Shown piece after piece: positions 37,936 to 45,522 of a stretch of DNA of 64,000 nt. Both the position numbers and the translations under genes were made by a program. Under the pieces are notes generated by a model. The model was not told the origin of the DNA. It ran no database searches and was given only the letters and a program-made list of their open reading frames with translations. Source of the stretch: Pithys albifrons albifrons (Eukaryota > Chordata > Aves > Passeriformes > Thamnophilidae); NCBI RefSeq assembly GCF_047495875.1, contig NC_092480.1, forward strand, positions 1-64,000, read 5' to 3'. Position 1 is the first letter of the stretch. Each line of letters begins with the position of its first letter.

Positions 37936-38232
37936 GGGATTGCCGAGGGGCAAGCACTCGGGCACCGGGGGTCCCCAAGGGGGGTTTGCCGAGGGGCAAC
38001 CCCTTGGGAGCCGGGGGTCCCCAAGGGGGTTTGCCGAGGGGCGACCCCTCGGGCGCCGGGGTTACCCGAGGGGGGGTTGCCGCGGGGTGACCCCGAGGGC
38101 GCCGGGGGTCCCCGAGGGGGCGTTGCCGCAGGGCGACCCCTTGGGCGCTGGGGGTCCCTAAGGGGGGGTTGCCGAGGGACGACATTTCGGGCACCGGGGG
38201 CCCCCAAGGGAGGTTCCCGAGGAACGACATTG
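37936..38232 (+). repeat. 45-bp CpG-rich minisatellite, second block
   Basis: Units of the form TTGCCGAGGGGCGACCCCTCGGGCGCCGGGGGTCCCCAAGGGG follow directly from the satellite relic, sharing the GGGAAAAGG/GGGGGGATTGCC junction. They are homologous to the 36,150-36,695 block but belong to a different sub-family (GGGGCGACCCC instead of GGACGACATTT), returning to the ACATTTCGGG form at about 38,184. Confidence 0.9.
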
Positions 38233-38239
38233 CTGGGCT

Positions 38240-38930
38240 GTGGGCAATGGGGGTCCCTGAGTGCCCCAGGCACCCCCGACCACTCTTACCTCCCCTTACC
38301 TCCCTGTGACTCCTCTGAGACCCACCTTACCACCTTCATCCACTGTGAGACCCCCCTCATTCCACTCTGACTTCTCCTGGATCCCTTTGGACCCTCCTGA
38401 ACTCCCCTGGACCCTCCTGAATCCCCCTTGGACTTTCCTCAACTCTCTTGGACCACTTTGCACCATCCCCCCACCCCCCCTTGACACTCCCAAAAACCTT
38501 GGACCCCTTGGACTCTCTTGAATCACACTTGGACTCCCGTGGACCCCTCCAAACCCCCTGAAGCCCCCTGGACCCCTCTCGAACCCGCCTGGGACCCCTT
38601 GGACCCTCCTGGGCCCCTTGGAACCTTCCTGGACACCTCTGAGATTCCCCTGGACACTCCTGGACCCCCTCCCAAAACCCCCTGGACCCTCCGAAACTCT
38701 CCTGGACCCCCTTGGACCCCTGTGAAACCCCCTTCCACTCCCTTAAAACCCCCTGAACCCTCCCGGACTCCCCTGAACATTCCTGGACCACCTTGAATCC
38801 TCCTAGGGCCCCCATTGACCCCTCATACCCCCAGGGAAAACCCCTGGACCCTTCTGGACCAACTTGAACCCTCCTGGACCCCCCAAAACGCTTTGAACCC
38901 CTCTGAACCCCTCTGGGCCCCCATGGACTT
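38240..38930 (+). repeat. C/T-rich degenerate minisatellite (CTGGACCCTCCTGAACCCCC-like)
   Basis: Degenerate units around CTGGACCCCCTTGGACCC or CCTGAACCCTCC make up the stretch. The plus strand is pyrimidine-rich, the opposite of the G-rich blocks before it. Units are too diverged for a fixed period. No gene is seen. Confidence 0.85.
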
Positions 38931-39175
38931 CCCTGGACATCCCATGTCCCCCGCATGTCCCCCCATATCCTTCCCATGTCCCCAATGTTCCCCCCATGTT
39001 TCCCCCATGACCCCTGCGTCCCCCATGTCCACCCCATCTCCCTCGTGTCCTCCCCATGTCCACCCGATGTACTCCCCTGTCCCCCTGATGTCCTCCCATG
39101 TCCCCCTGATGTCCCCCCATGTCCTTCCCTTGTCCCCCCATGTCCCCCCATGTCCCCCCAATGTATGTCACTCCA
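38931..39175 (+). repeat. CCCCATGTCC-type simple/minisatellite tract
   Basis: Short units of about 12 bp (CCCCCATGTCCC, CCCCTGATGTCC) are repeated with variation. Open frames across it are Pro/Cys/His/Met-rich artefacts. Confidence 0.9.
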
Positions 39176-40110
39176 TGGGCTCCCAAGACACGCAGCTGCC
39201 AGCACAGGACACACACAAATCCCTCCGAAATTCTGGAATGCGACATTCCTCTGCAGGGCTGAAAACAAGACGGGGAGGCTTTTTTCCTTTCCGTAGGTGG
39301 ACTAATGCCCCCAAAACCAGGGAGCTGGGACAGTGGCTGCTCCCTGCACTCTGCTGCACTTTCCACAGCTCCTTCATTGACTTCCTGGTGGATTTGTGCA
39401 TCCTCTGAAGGTGGCACTTCTCTGCAAAGCAACTCAGGAAATCCCTTCAGTTTGATTTGTTTCCAGATTTTTCTCCCTAGCACCACAGAGCTCAAAAAGG
39501 AAATCAGAAAACCAGGAAAAAACCCCAAAGAACAAAAAATCGCACGGTGCCAACCCCCAGCTCCTCCCACAAAGCTCAAGGGGTCCCATGTGTGTCCCCG
39601 CCACCTCCAGCTGGCCACCAGGCCCCCAGAGCTGAGGGAAATCTGAGCAGATACTGAGAAACCTCCTTTGCTGAGCACACTCATCACTGCAGTCCTTCAG
39701 GCTTTGCAAGAGTCTGTAGGGATCAGACCCCAATTCCAATCCCTGACTACCTTTCTAACAGGTTTTGTTAGACACACACTGGGTGGTCACTCCAAGAACA
39801 GCACACAGAGACTGCACAAGGCATTACAGGATTGCCACAAAGAACAGAAGTACCTTTTCTTTTGCAGGGTTTTTCCTCTGCAATAACTACCGACCGGTTT
39901 GGTTCCTACTGGACATTTCCCTTGAGGATTCAGGGCCCTCTGGTGAGGTGGGGTTGTTTAGGGCTGATCCTCACAGGCCCAGACCAAACCCAGCCACCCC
40001 ATCACTGCTGCACGTGGGATCAGATGGAAATCTCAACACAGCATATAAATGCTCCCCTTCCCTACTACTCAGTCTTTCCTTACAGATGCAAGGAGCAGAT
40101 TTACTCCATC
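39176..40110. other. Unique sequence, no gene recognised
   Basis: Balanced-composition sequence without tandem structure. Several short frames exist on both strands, none longer than about 140 codons and none with recognisable protein similarity. It could be flanking or 3' sequence of the old CSE1L copy, but nothing in it confirms this. Confidence 0.5.
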
Positions 40111-40302
40111 CTTTGCAGGGACTTGCTTAACTCCTGGCACTGTCCCTGTCCCAGGGAAGCTGCACTAGGACTGTGGGTCTGGGTCCTCTCCAGGCACAAT
40201 GCAGCTGCTCATATTAACAGCATCAGCAATGCCCTCATTTTTTAGCAGGTCAAACTGCCGAGATACAAACCCAAGAAAAGCAATTCATTTCCAGACTGTC
40301 AC
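40111..40302. repeat. Duplicated segment of about 190 bp, copy A
   Basis: CCTTTGCAGGGACTTGC to CAATTCATTTCCAGACT closely matches 41,601-41,790, with identical stretches such as TAACTCCTGGCACTGTCCC and GCATCAGCAATGCCCTCA. Copy A abuts the point where similarity to the last CSE1L exon ends (40,303), so its arrival may have truncated that exon. It could also be a dispersed element; two copies in one window do not decide. Confidence 0.85.
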
Positions 40303-40335
40303 TGCATTCAGGCTGGTGCTCAGCAGGCACAGAAC
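40303..40335 (-). pseudogene. CSE1L: CSE1L pseudogene exon remnant 7, start of the last exon only
   Basis: The acceptor TGTGCTGCAG is followed by GTT CTG TGC CTG CTG and then codons for STSLNA, giving VLCLLSTSLNA against the family VPSMVSTSLNA. Length and phase match exactly after the preceding ...CPGR. Similarity stops at 40,303, where duplicated segment A begins, so the C-terminal tail of CSE1L is missing. The acceptor and first codons are themselves the edge of the 51-bp minisatellite. Confidence 0.75.
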
Positions 40336-40782
40336 CTGCAGCACAGACACAGCAGAGGGCTCAGGGACACTCAGCATGCACAGACAGAGCAGCACAGACA
40401 CAGCAGAGGGCTCAGGGACACTCAGCATGCACAGACAGAGCAGCACAGACACAGCAGAGGGCTCAGGGACACTCAGCATGCACAGACAGAGCAGCACAGA
40501 CACAGCAGAGGGCTCAGGGACACTCAGCATGCACAGAACCTGCAGCACAGACACAGCTGAGGGCTCAGGGACACTCAGCAGGCACAGAACCTGCAGCACA
40601 GACACAGCTGAGGGCTCAGGGACACTCAGCAGGCACAGAACCTGCAGCACAGACACAGCTGAGGGCTCAGGGACACTCAGCATGCACAGAACCTGCAGCA
40701 CAGACACAGCTGAGGGCTCAGGGACACTCAGCATGCACAGAACCTGCAGCACAGACACAGCTGAGGGCTCAGGGACACTCAG
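40321..40782 (+). repeat. 51-bp minisatellite, array 1, 9 copies
   Basis: The unit is CAGCACAGACACAGCAGAGG, then GCTCAGGGACACTCAGCATG, then CACAGAACCTG (or CACAGACAGAG). It repeats nine times at exactly 51 bp. The length is 17 codons, so frames stay open on both strands without coding meaning. On the minus strand each unit carries a splice-acceptor-like TGTGTCTGTGCTGCAG followed by GTTCTGTGCCTGCTGAG, which is continuous with the last CSE1L exon remnant. Confidence 0.95.
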
Positions 40783-41287
40783 CCACTGCCATGGCTCTTC
40801 ATGCACAGGGCACAAGCTCAGACACTCTCAGAGCAGCAGTTATGGAGGGAGAAACAGCTCATCTCTCAGACAATCTTTACTTACCCAAATCTTGAACAAA
40901 ACAAACACTATATGTGGTAAGAGTTAGCTGTGCACTCAAAATGTCTAATTTTATATGAGCTGCCTGAATCTCCCACGTCCATGCAACTGAACAGGAGACA
41001 ACCATTAGTTATAGGCCATCAAGTGGATAAATCTTCATCTTTTAAATAGCATATATTTGAGCTTATTGCTAAACTAAGTTCTGTGAAAAACAAGGCCTTT
41101 CTGAGGTTACCAGGAAAACCTTACAAAAGCCAAGTTCCAAAGAACAATAAGACACAGCAAGATCTTGCCTTCTGCCTACAACACACTTCATTTTGCTGAT
41201 TATCAAAGCTTAGCAAGAGACCATTCTCACAGAGGCATTTCTTCTCTGCTGAATGCAGCCCAGGGATGCAGAGCCCAAGCCACCTAC
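40783..41287. other. Intronic sequence of the CSE1L pseudogene, no further feature
   Basis: This lies between exon remnants 6 and 7 on the minus strand. It is AT-rich beyond 40,870 with no repeat or ORF of note. Confidence 0.6.
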
Positions 41288-41523
41288 CCTGCCTGGGCAC
41301 CCTGTGGACAGTTTGTGCAGAGACTGAGCCAGCTGGATCCTGGGATTGTTCACCATTTGCCCCACAGGATCGTGTTCTTTCTTCCCAGCAAAGGCCAGCT
41401 GGGAGAATGCAGTCTGATAGCCTGGAGTATCCTCTGTGTCAATGAAGTGCTCCTTGTCAGGGGTCGTGTCATCCTCAGGCAGCTCGAAGAGGCCAAGGAG
41501 GGAGGGCCTGCAGCAAAGGAATC
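41288..41523 (-). pseudogene. CSE1L: CSE1L pseudogene exon remnant 6, 4-bp insertion
   Basis: A strong polypyrimidine tract and acceptor (CTCCCCCCAG|GATTCC) complete the Trp codon and give WIPLLQAL. A 4-bp duplication (CCTC, around 41,498-41,505) shifts the frame, after which LLGLFELPEDDTTPDK, EHFIDTEDTPGYQTAFSQL, AFAGKKEHDPVGQMVNN and LAQSLHKLSTGCPGR read without a stop to the donor AGG|GTAGGT. This is the best conserved block and the one that identifies the family. Confidence 0.95.
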
Positions 41524-41600
41524 CTGGGGGGAGAGGGGAGGGGAACAGTGAACAGGTGAGGACAGCCTGTGCTTCACAAGAACGCTCAGATTACCTGGAA

Positions 41601-41790
41601 CCCCTTTGCAGGGACTTGCATAACTCCTGGCACTGTCCCTGTCCCAGGGAAGCTGCACTAGGACTGTGGGTCTGGGTCCTTTCCAGGCACAATGCAGCTG
41701 CTCATATTAACAGCATCAGCAATGCCCTCATTTTTTAGCAGGTCAAATTGTTGTGATACAAACCCAAGAATAGCAATTCTTTTCCAGATT
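41601..41790. repeat. Duplicated segment of about 190 bp, copy B
   Basis: This is the counterpart of 40,111-40,302, about 1,490 bp away in the same orientation. It lies in the pseudogene intron immediately upstream (minus-strand sense) of exon remnant 6. The copies differ at scattered positions, for example CTTGCATAAC against CTTGCTTAAC and TTGTTGTGATAC against CTGCCGAGATAC. Confidence 0.85.
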
Positions 41791-42306
41791 ACAGCTTTTC
41801 TCTAAGTACATTCAAAAAGAGTTCTAGTCCAGGACCTGGTTACTGTCATTCAGTTCAGGCTACCTGAGCCCCCAGACTGCTGGACTGCCTTTCAGTCTCC
41901 AGAGCTTTCCCCCAGATTCCACTTTCAGGCTAAGACTCTACAGCCTGTCAGGTTGTGAGTATTCTCAGGCCTCCTGACTATGACAGTTACAAGTCAAAAG
42001 TGGGCCCAGCTTTCCAGAAGGAATGCAAGCTGACAGTAGCCTAATTCCCTTCAGTGGAGCTCTACTCAGCCAAATCCAGGCTCAAACACATCTCAAACCA
42101 GCTCTGCCATTTGCTTTGAAAACACACTTCCCTTTGTGCAGTGAAGGATGAAAAGGTATGAAAAGCCTCAAGCTGAGTCTCACCACAACAGTGGGCCTGA
42201 AGAAATGCCAAAGGAGTTTATTGGAGGGGCCTATTCTGGTGAAAGCTCCTACTTTCCAGACCTTCAACAGCATCACCAGCACACCCTGAAGAAGTGTGGC
42301 ACCTAC
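41791..42306. other. Pseudogene intron, nothing further recognised
   Basis: Unique sequence between exon remnants 5 and 6 of the CSE1L copy. Short frames only. Confidence 0.5.
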
Positions 42307-42453
42307 CACAGCTTGGGGTACTCAGTGTCCATCACGGGAGGACATTCTGTTAATGTCTTGGTGATGCCAACAGCACGGATCTGCTTTTCAACTTGTCCAA
42401 GATGCTTTCTGGATTTCAGGAATTATCATTTTCTGCAAAACCATTCCAAACAT
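42307..42453 (-). pseudogene. CSE1L: CSE1L pseudogene exon remnant 5, one frameshift, acceptor lost
   Basis: MFGMVLQKMIIPEIQKAS is followed by an extra T near 42,397 (TCTTGGACAAG), then GQVEKQIRAVGITKTL and TECPPVMDTEYPKLW in the next frame. The donor TGTG|GTAGGT is good and splits the Trp codon TG|G as the next exon requires. The sequence before ATG is TACTAAC, with no acceptor AG. Confidence 0.92.
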
Positions 42454-42864
42454 GTTAGTATGACATTTAGAGAAAATGTCTTAGAACGATTTATCACCCT
42501 ATGGTGACCAAAGAAAAGCAGAAACCACACAAAGCACCAGGAAACAGAGAACACAAGACAATTTGTTAAGGTGCTGCCCTCTTACATAGATGTTTGCAAA
42601 CACAAACTTGTTACAAAGGATAAAAACCAGAGACAGCAATCCTTCCCTTTTATGACCTGCTTAGGAGATCAGTAACTTGAACTATCAGTGAGGAACTGTG
42701 GGCAGAAAATCAGAAATGAACCCCAAAAGGAGAGGCACCCGGGCAGTCAGATTAGCGCCAAACCTCCTTTGCCATTTCAGCCAGAGAGACAACTCTTTCC
42801 TGCTTCAAAGGCAAAAACTGCACAGCAGCCTGAAATACAACCCAAGCCAACAGAACACACTCCC

Positions 42865-42946
42865 TTTGGCTGTATGCTGCCAAGTATTTCCTGCAGAGCT
42901 CATGCCCCATTTCCTGTGCCATACTAGTTAATGAAGACAAGAAAAA
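42865..42946 (-). pseudogene. CSE1L: CSE1L pseudogene exon remnant 4, two in-frame stops and lost splice sites
   Basis: The aligned frame reads FLVFIN-stop-YGTGNGA-stop-ALQEILGSIQPK against the family FLVFINLYCIKYGALALQEI. The stops are TAG at 42,926-42,924 and TGA at 42,902-42,900, eight codons apart. Neither edge has a consensus signal: upstream reads TTTGTCC with no AG, and downstream reads CCAAAGGGAGTG where GT is expected. Confidence 0.85.
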
Positions 42947-43764
42947 GGACAAAGTAAAACTCCAGATGAAAACAAGAAAATCGCTTTAGAGTCAGCAGCA
43001 AAATGCATTCTAAGAAGGAGACAGAAAGGGCAGCCTTCATAAATGTTCCCTTTTACTGAAGGGCATTAACTTGCTGCTCCAAAGTTTGCCTAAAAACTGC
43101 TCATCTTCTCGGGCACCACAACACTGAAACGTGGAACGCTGGAAGCACCACTTCCATTTGGTTGGTGGAACACCACTGGAAGAACCCTGTAACTCTTGCT
43201 CCTCTACAGGAGGCATCAAGCAGATTTTAAAGGATTAATAACAGACCTTGTGTGATCTGTGTAGAGATAACATCACGAATTTCATCAGCATGGCCATCTG
43301 CCTGGGGATGATTTCAACAATGTGTCACAGCTTTGACAGAGGAACGTAAACCCTTCCTCAGAACTTTATTCCCATGAAGGCCAAAATGACACAAAAGCAT
43401 GGAATGTTTCCCAGCATGAACACAAACTGCAGAGAGCAGTGGTCAGAATGGCTGTGCTGTGTGACAGGGCAAGTGTGTTGCTATTAGCTGGAGATTAAAT
43501 GGAGACACTTTCAGACAAGTAACGACATCACACACACCAGGAAAGGAGGAGAACTACACAAGTCCTTTAGTTCCATTCCCTCAGTTTTCATGGAGTGTCA
43601 CCTGCTGTGGCCACTGCCCTTTATGCCCCCCTTGACTCCAGAGCATTTGGAGCAAGTCCCTGGAGCCACCAGAGTCCCACCCATGTACAGGATGCCTGAT
43701 CTGTGCAACTGCACACTCTGAACCACTCGTGTCACACTGGAGCTTTTCAGAGCAAGGAACTTAC
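42947..43764. other. Pseudogene intron, nothing further recognised
   Basis: Unique sequence between exon remnants 3 and 4. A 60-codon minus-strand frame at 43,037-43,219 has no recognisable similarity. Confidence 0.5.
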
Positions 43765-43850
43765 TTTTGATAAGTTTTGTTGGTTTGGAACTTGGAAGTC
43801 TTTGGAATAGCAGAATGAAGACCTGTTTCCTGTACCAGTCAACCCACTCA
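43765..43850 (-). pseudogene. CSE1L: CSE1L pseudogene exon remnant 3, 86 nt, open
   Basis: The acceptor ATTTCCAG precedes T|GAG and the frame reads EWVDWYRKQVFILLFQRLP, then SSKPTKLIK, up to the donor AAAA|GTAAGT. The family reads ESVDQYRKQIFILLFQRLQ. There is no stop, but two Trp replacements (for Ser and Gln) are unusual and suggest relaxed constraint. Confidence 0.92.
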
Positions 43851-44060
43851 CTGGAAATTTAAAAGAACAGTTATTCAGTTCACAGTGGGCTTTGACTGGT
43901 GCTGTCACTTTACAGAAAACACAGATAAAGTTGTTCCCATCTCTTTAACTGATAAATGTGACATTTTTGCTCCTGAAGTGTTAACCTTTGGCATGACTGC
44001 ACACTGCAGAACCAAAGCCCACAGAAGTCAGTTTTGAATGCAATTTGAGCTCATACTCAC

Positions 44061-44158
44061 GGGGGCATATGCTCCATGATGCTGTTTAGCAGGTCAAAGC
44101 CTTGGGGACCACTGGCTTTCAAGGCAATCAGCTTCAGGAATCCCCCCAACACTCCAGG
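44061..44158 (-). pseudogene. CSE1L: CSE1L pseudogene exon remnant 2, 98 nt, open
   Basis: The acceptor TTCCTTGCAG precedes PGVLGGFLKLIALKASG, followed by PQGFDLLNSIMEHMPP, and the donor is CCC|GTGAGTATG. The CSE1L family reads PGLLGVFQKLIASKA in this position. The frame is intact and its phase (ends two bases into a Pro codon) fits exon remnant 3. Confidence 0.92.
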
Positions 44159-44327
44159 CTGCAAGGAAAGCAAACATGAAGCTCTAGGCAACTGTTCTTC
44201 CTAAGTGGCCCAGCAGAAAGTTGGCTCTGACCATCGAAGACACACACCAGTGCAAAAGCATCCCTAACCTAAACCAGGATTCTGATCCTGCAGTGCAGGA
44301 CAAGGAAGACACGCTGAGGCTCCTTCT

Positions 44328-44736
44328 CAGTCACTCACTCACTCACTCACTCACCCACTCCACTCACCCACTCCACTCACTCACTCCCTCACTCCCTCCC
44401 TCCCTCCCTCCACTCACTCACTCACTCCCTCACTCACTCACTCACTCCCTCACTCCCTCCACTCACTCACTCACTCCCTCACTCCCTCCCTCCCTCCCTC
44501 ACTCACTCCACTCACTCACTCACTCCCTCCCTCACTCACTCCCTCACTCCCTCCCTCCCTCACTCACTCCCTCACTCACTCACTCCCTCCCTCACTCCCT
44601 CACTCACTCCACTCACTCCCTCACTCACTCCACTCACTCACTCACTCACTCACTCCACTCACTCACTCACTCACTCACTCCACTCCCTCACTCACTCCAC
44701 TCACTCACTCCCTCACTCACTCACTCACTCACTCTC
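44328..44736 (+). repeat. (CACT)n / (CCCT)n simple repeat
   Basis: Uninterrupted mixtures of CACT, CCCT and CCACT units extend for about 400 bp in the pseudogene intron between exon remnants 1 and 2. A 310-codon forward frame starting at 44,221 crosses it only because the tetranucleotide cycles through all frames. Confidence 0.97.
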
Positions 44737-45012
44737 CTCAAGCCTGTTCTGAACACAAGCCCTGAGAGTTCTGCTAGTCCACATGTTCCACAGGAAGCAA
44801 ACAAGGCAAGAAAATTCTGGGAAACTGCCACTTGCCAAAACCAAGTGCAGGAATTTTCCATCTCGGCTGACAAAAGCACAGGAGCCCAGGATTCACCTCA
44901 CCCCCAGGACGGGAAAGCACCCACCGAGCTGCACGCAGAGTATTTGTCCGTGCATGGAGCGCCACTGAGGCCCAGCCCAGCCCAGCCCCTGCCCCGCGGC
45001 CCCGGCACTCAC

Positions 45013-45172
45013 GATCTTGGCGGCGGCGCTGCGGGCGATGGTGCCGGCGCCGCGCTCCAGGAACGCCTCTGGAGCAGCCGCACCGGCGGCGGGATGTTCC
45101 CCGCGCGCTCCCGCGGCACCGGCTGCGGCAGGTGCGGGAAAACAGCGCCATGAACGAACACGGGATGTGGCA
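45013..45172 (-). pseudogene. CSE1L: CSE1L pseudogene exon remnant 1 (HIPCSFMALF to AAAKI)
   Basis: HIPCSFMALF matches the DIPSSYMALF region of CSE1L. After an excess of two bases near 45,137-45,142 the next frame gives FPHLPQPVPRERAGNIPP and VRLLQ. After two more extra bases near 45,069 a third frame gives AFLERGAGTIARSAAAKI. The exon ends at a good donor (ATC|GTGAGT, exon end 45,013). It is strikingly GC-rich compared with the downstream exons. The upstream boundary is uncertain; no convincing acceptor is seen. Confidence 0.85.
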
Positions 45173-45211
45173 TCGAGCGGGAGAGAGCGCAGTGGGGACA
45201 CAGCTGCGCGC

Positions 45212-45517
45212 TCCGCGCCTGCGCAGTACCGACAAAGGCCTGTGCTCCGCGCGTGCGCGGTAACGACAAATGTCTGTACTCTGCGCGTGCGCAGAAGCGA
45301 CGAAGGTCGCTACTCCGCGCCTGCGCAGTAGGGACGGCAAACCGTACTCCGCGCGTGCGCAGCAGAGACGCCGCTTCGTACTCCGCGCGTGCGCAGTACC
45401 GAGAGCGCCGCGTGATTCGCGCGTGCGCAGTAGCGACGGCGAGCCGTACTCCGCGCGTGCGCAGTAGCAAAAATCCGAAGTACTCCCCGCATGCGCAGTA
45501 CCGACCCCGGCTCGGAG
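45212..45517. promoter_or_regulatory. Nine-copy 34-bp array, each unit with an NRF1-like site
   Basis: Nine units start at exact 34-bp steps from 45,212 to 45,484, each beginning TCCGCGCGTGCGCAGTA or a close variant and mostly ending GTAC. The NRF1 consensus YGCGCRTGCGCR is matched exactly in six units (2, 3, 5, 6, 7, 8) and with one mismatch in units 1, 4 and 9. The non-core part of the unit varies more than the core. The array lies about 40 bp upstream of the most 5' CSE1L exon remnant and directly against the second 51-bp minisatellite. NRF1 sites are typical of CpG-island promoters, so a promoter role is plausible but not shown. Confidence 0.8.
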
Positions 45518-45522
45518 TCGGC

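Larger units (their letters stand above)
40303..45172 (-). pseudogene. CSE1L: Partial unprocessed CSE1L (exportin-2 / CAS) pseudogene, 3' portion
   Basis: CSE1L exports importin-alpha from the nucleus with RanGTP and is built of HEAT repeats; the intact protein is about 970 residues (recalled). Reading the minus strand, seven blocks follow its C-terminal 280-odd residues in order: HIPCSFMALF; PGVLGGFLKLIALKASG and LLNSIMEHMPP; YRKQVFILLFQRL; FLVFIN and ALQEI; MFGMVLQKMIIPEIQK; FELPEDDTTPDKEHFID and SPQLAFAGKKEHD-like SQLAFAGKKEHDPVGQMV; and VLCLLSTSLNA. Blocks are separated by introns, several with GT/AG boundaries in compatible phase, so this is a duplicated genomic copy and not a retrocopy. 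It is broken by two in-frame stops, at least four frameshifts and several lost splice signals. The N-terminal two thirds are absent upstream, replaced by an NRF1-motif array and a minisatellite. Transcription as a non-coding RNA is possible. Confidence 0.9.

Noticed and set aside
35286..38273. Pro/Arg-rich and Gly/Ser/Trp-rich ORFs of 300-456 codons
   Set aside because: They are produced by the G-rich and 45-bp minisatellites; the multiple overlapping frames differ only by repeat phase.
39176..40110. Possible exons of another gene between the C/T-rich tract and the first 51-bp array
   Set aside because: Frames up to about 140 codons exist, but no family is recognised and splice signals do not agree with any of them.
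44221..45153. 310-codon ORF rich in Ser, His, Pro, Leu and Thr
   Set aside because: Most of it is the (CACT)n/(CCCT)n simple repeat, and its end runs antisense through CSE1L exon remnant 1.
40303..45172. A functional CSE1L gene on the minus strand
   Set aside because: There are two in-frame stops in remnant 4, frameshifts in remnants 1, 5 and 6, missing splice signals, no N-terminal two thirds and a truncated last exon.
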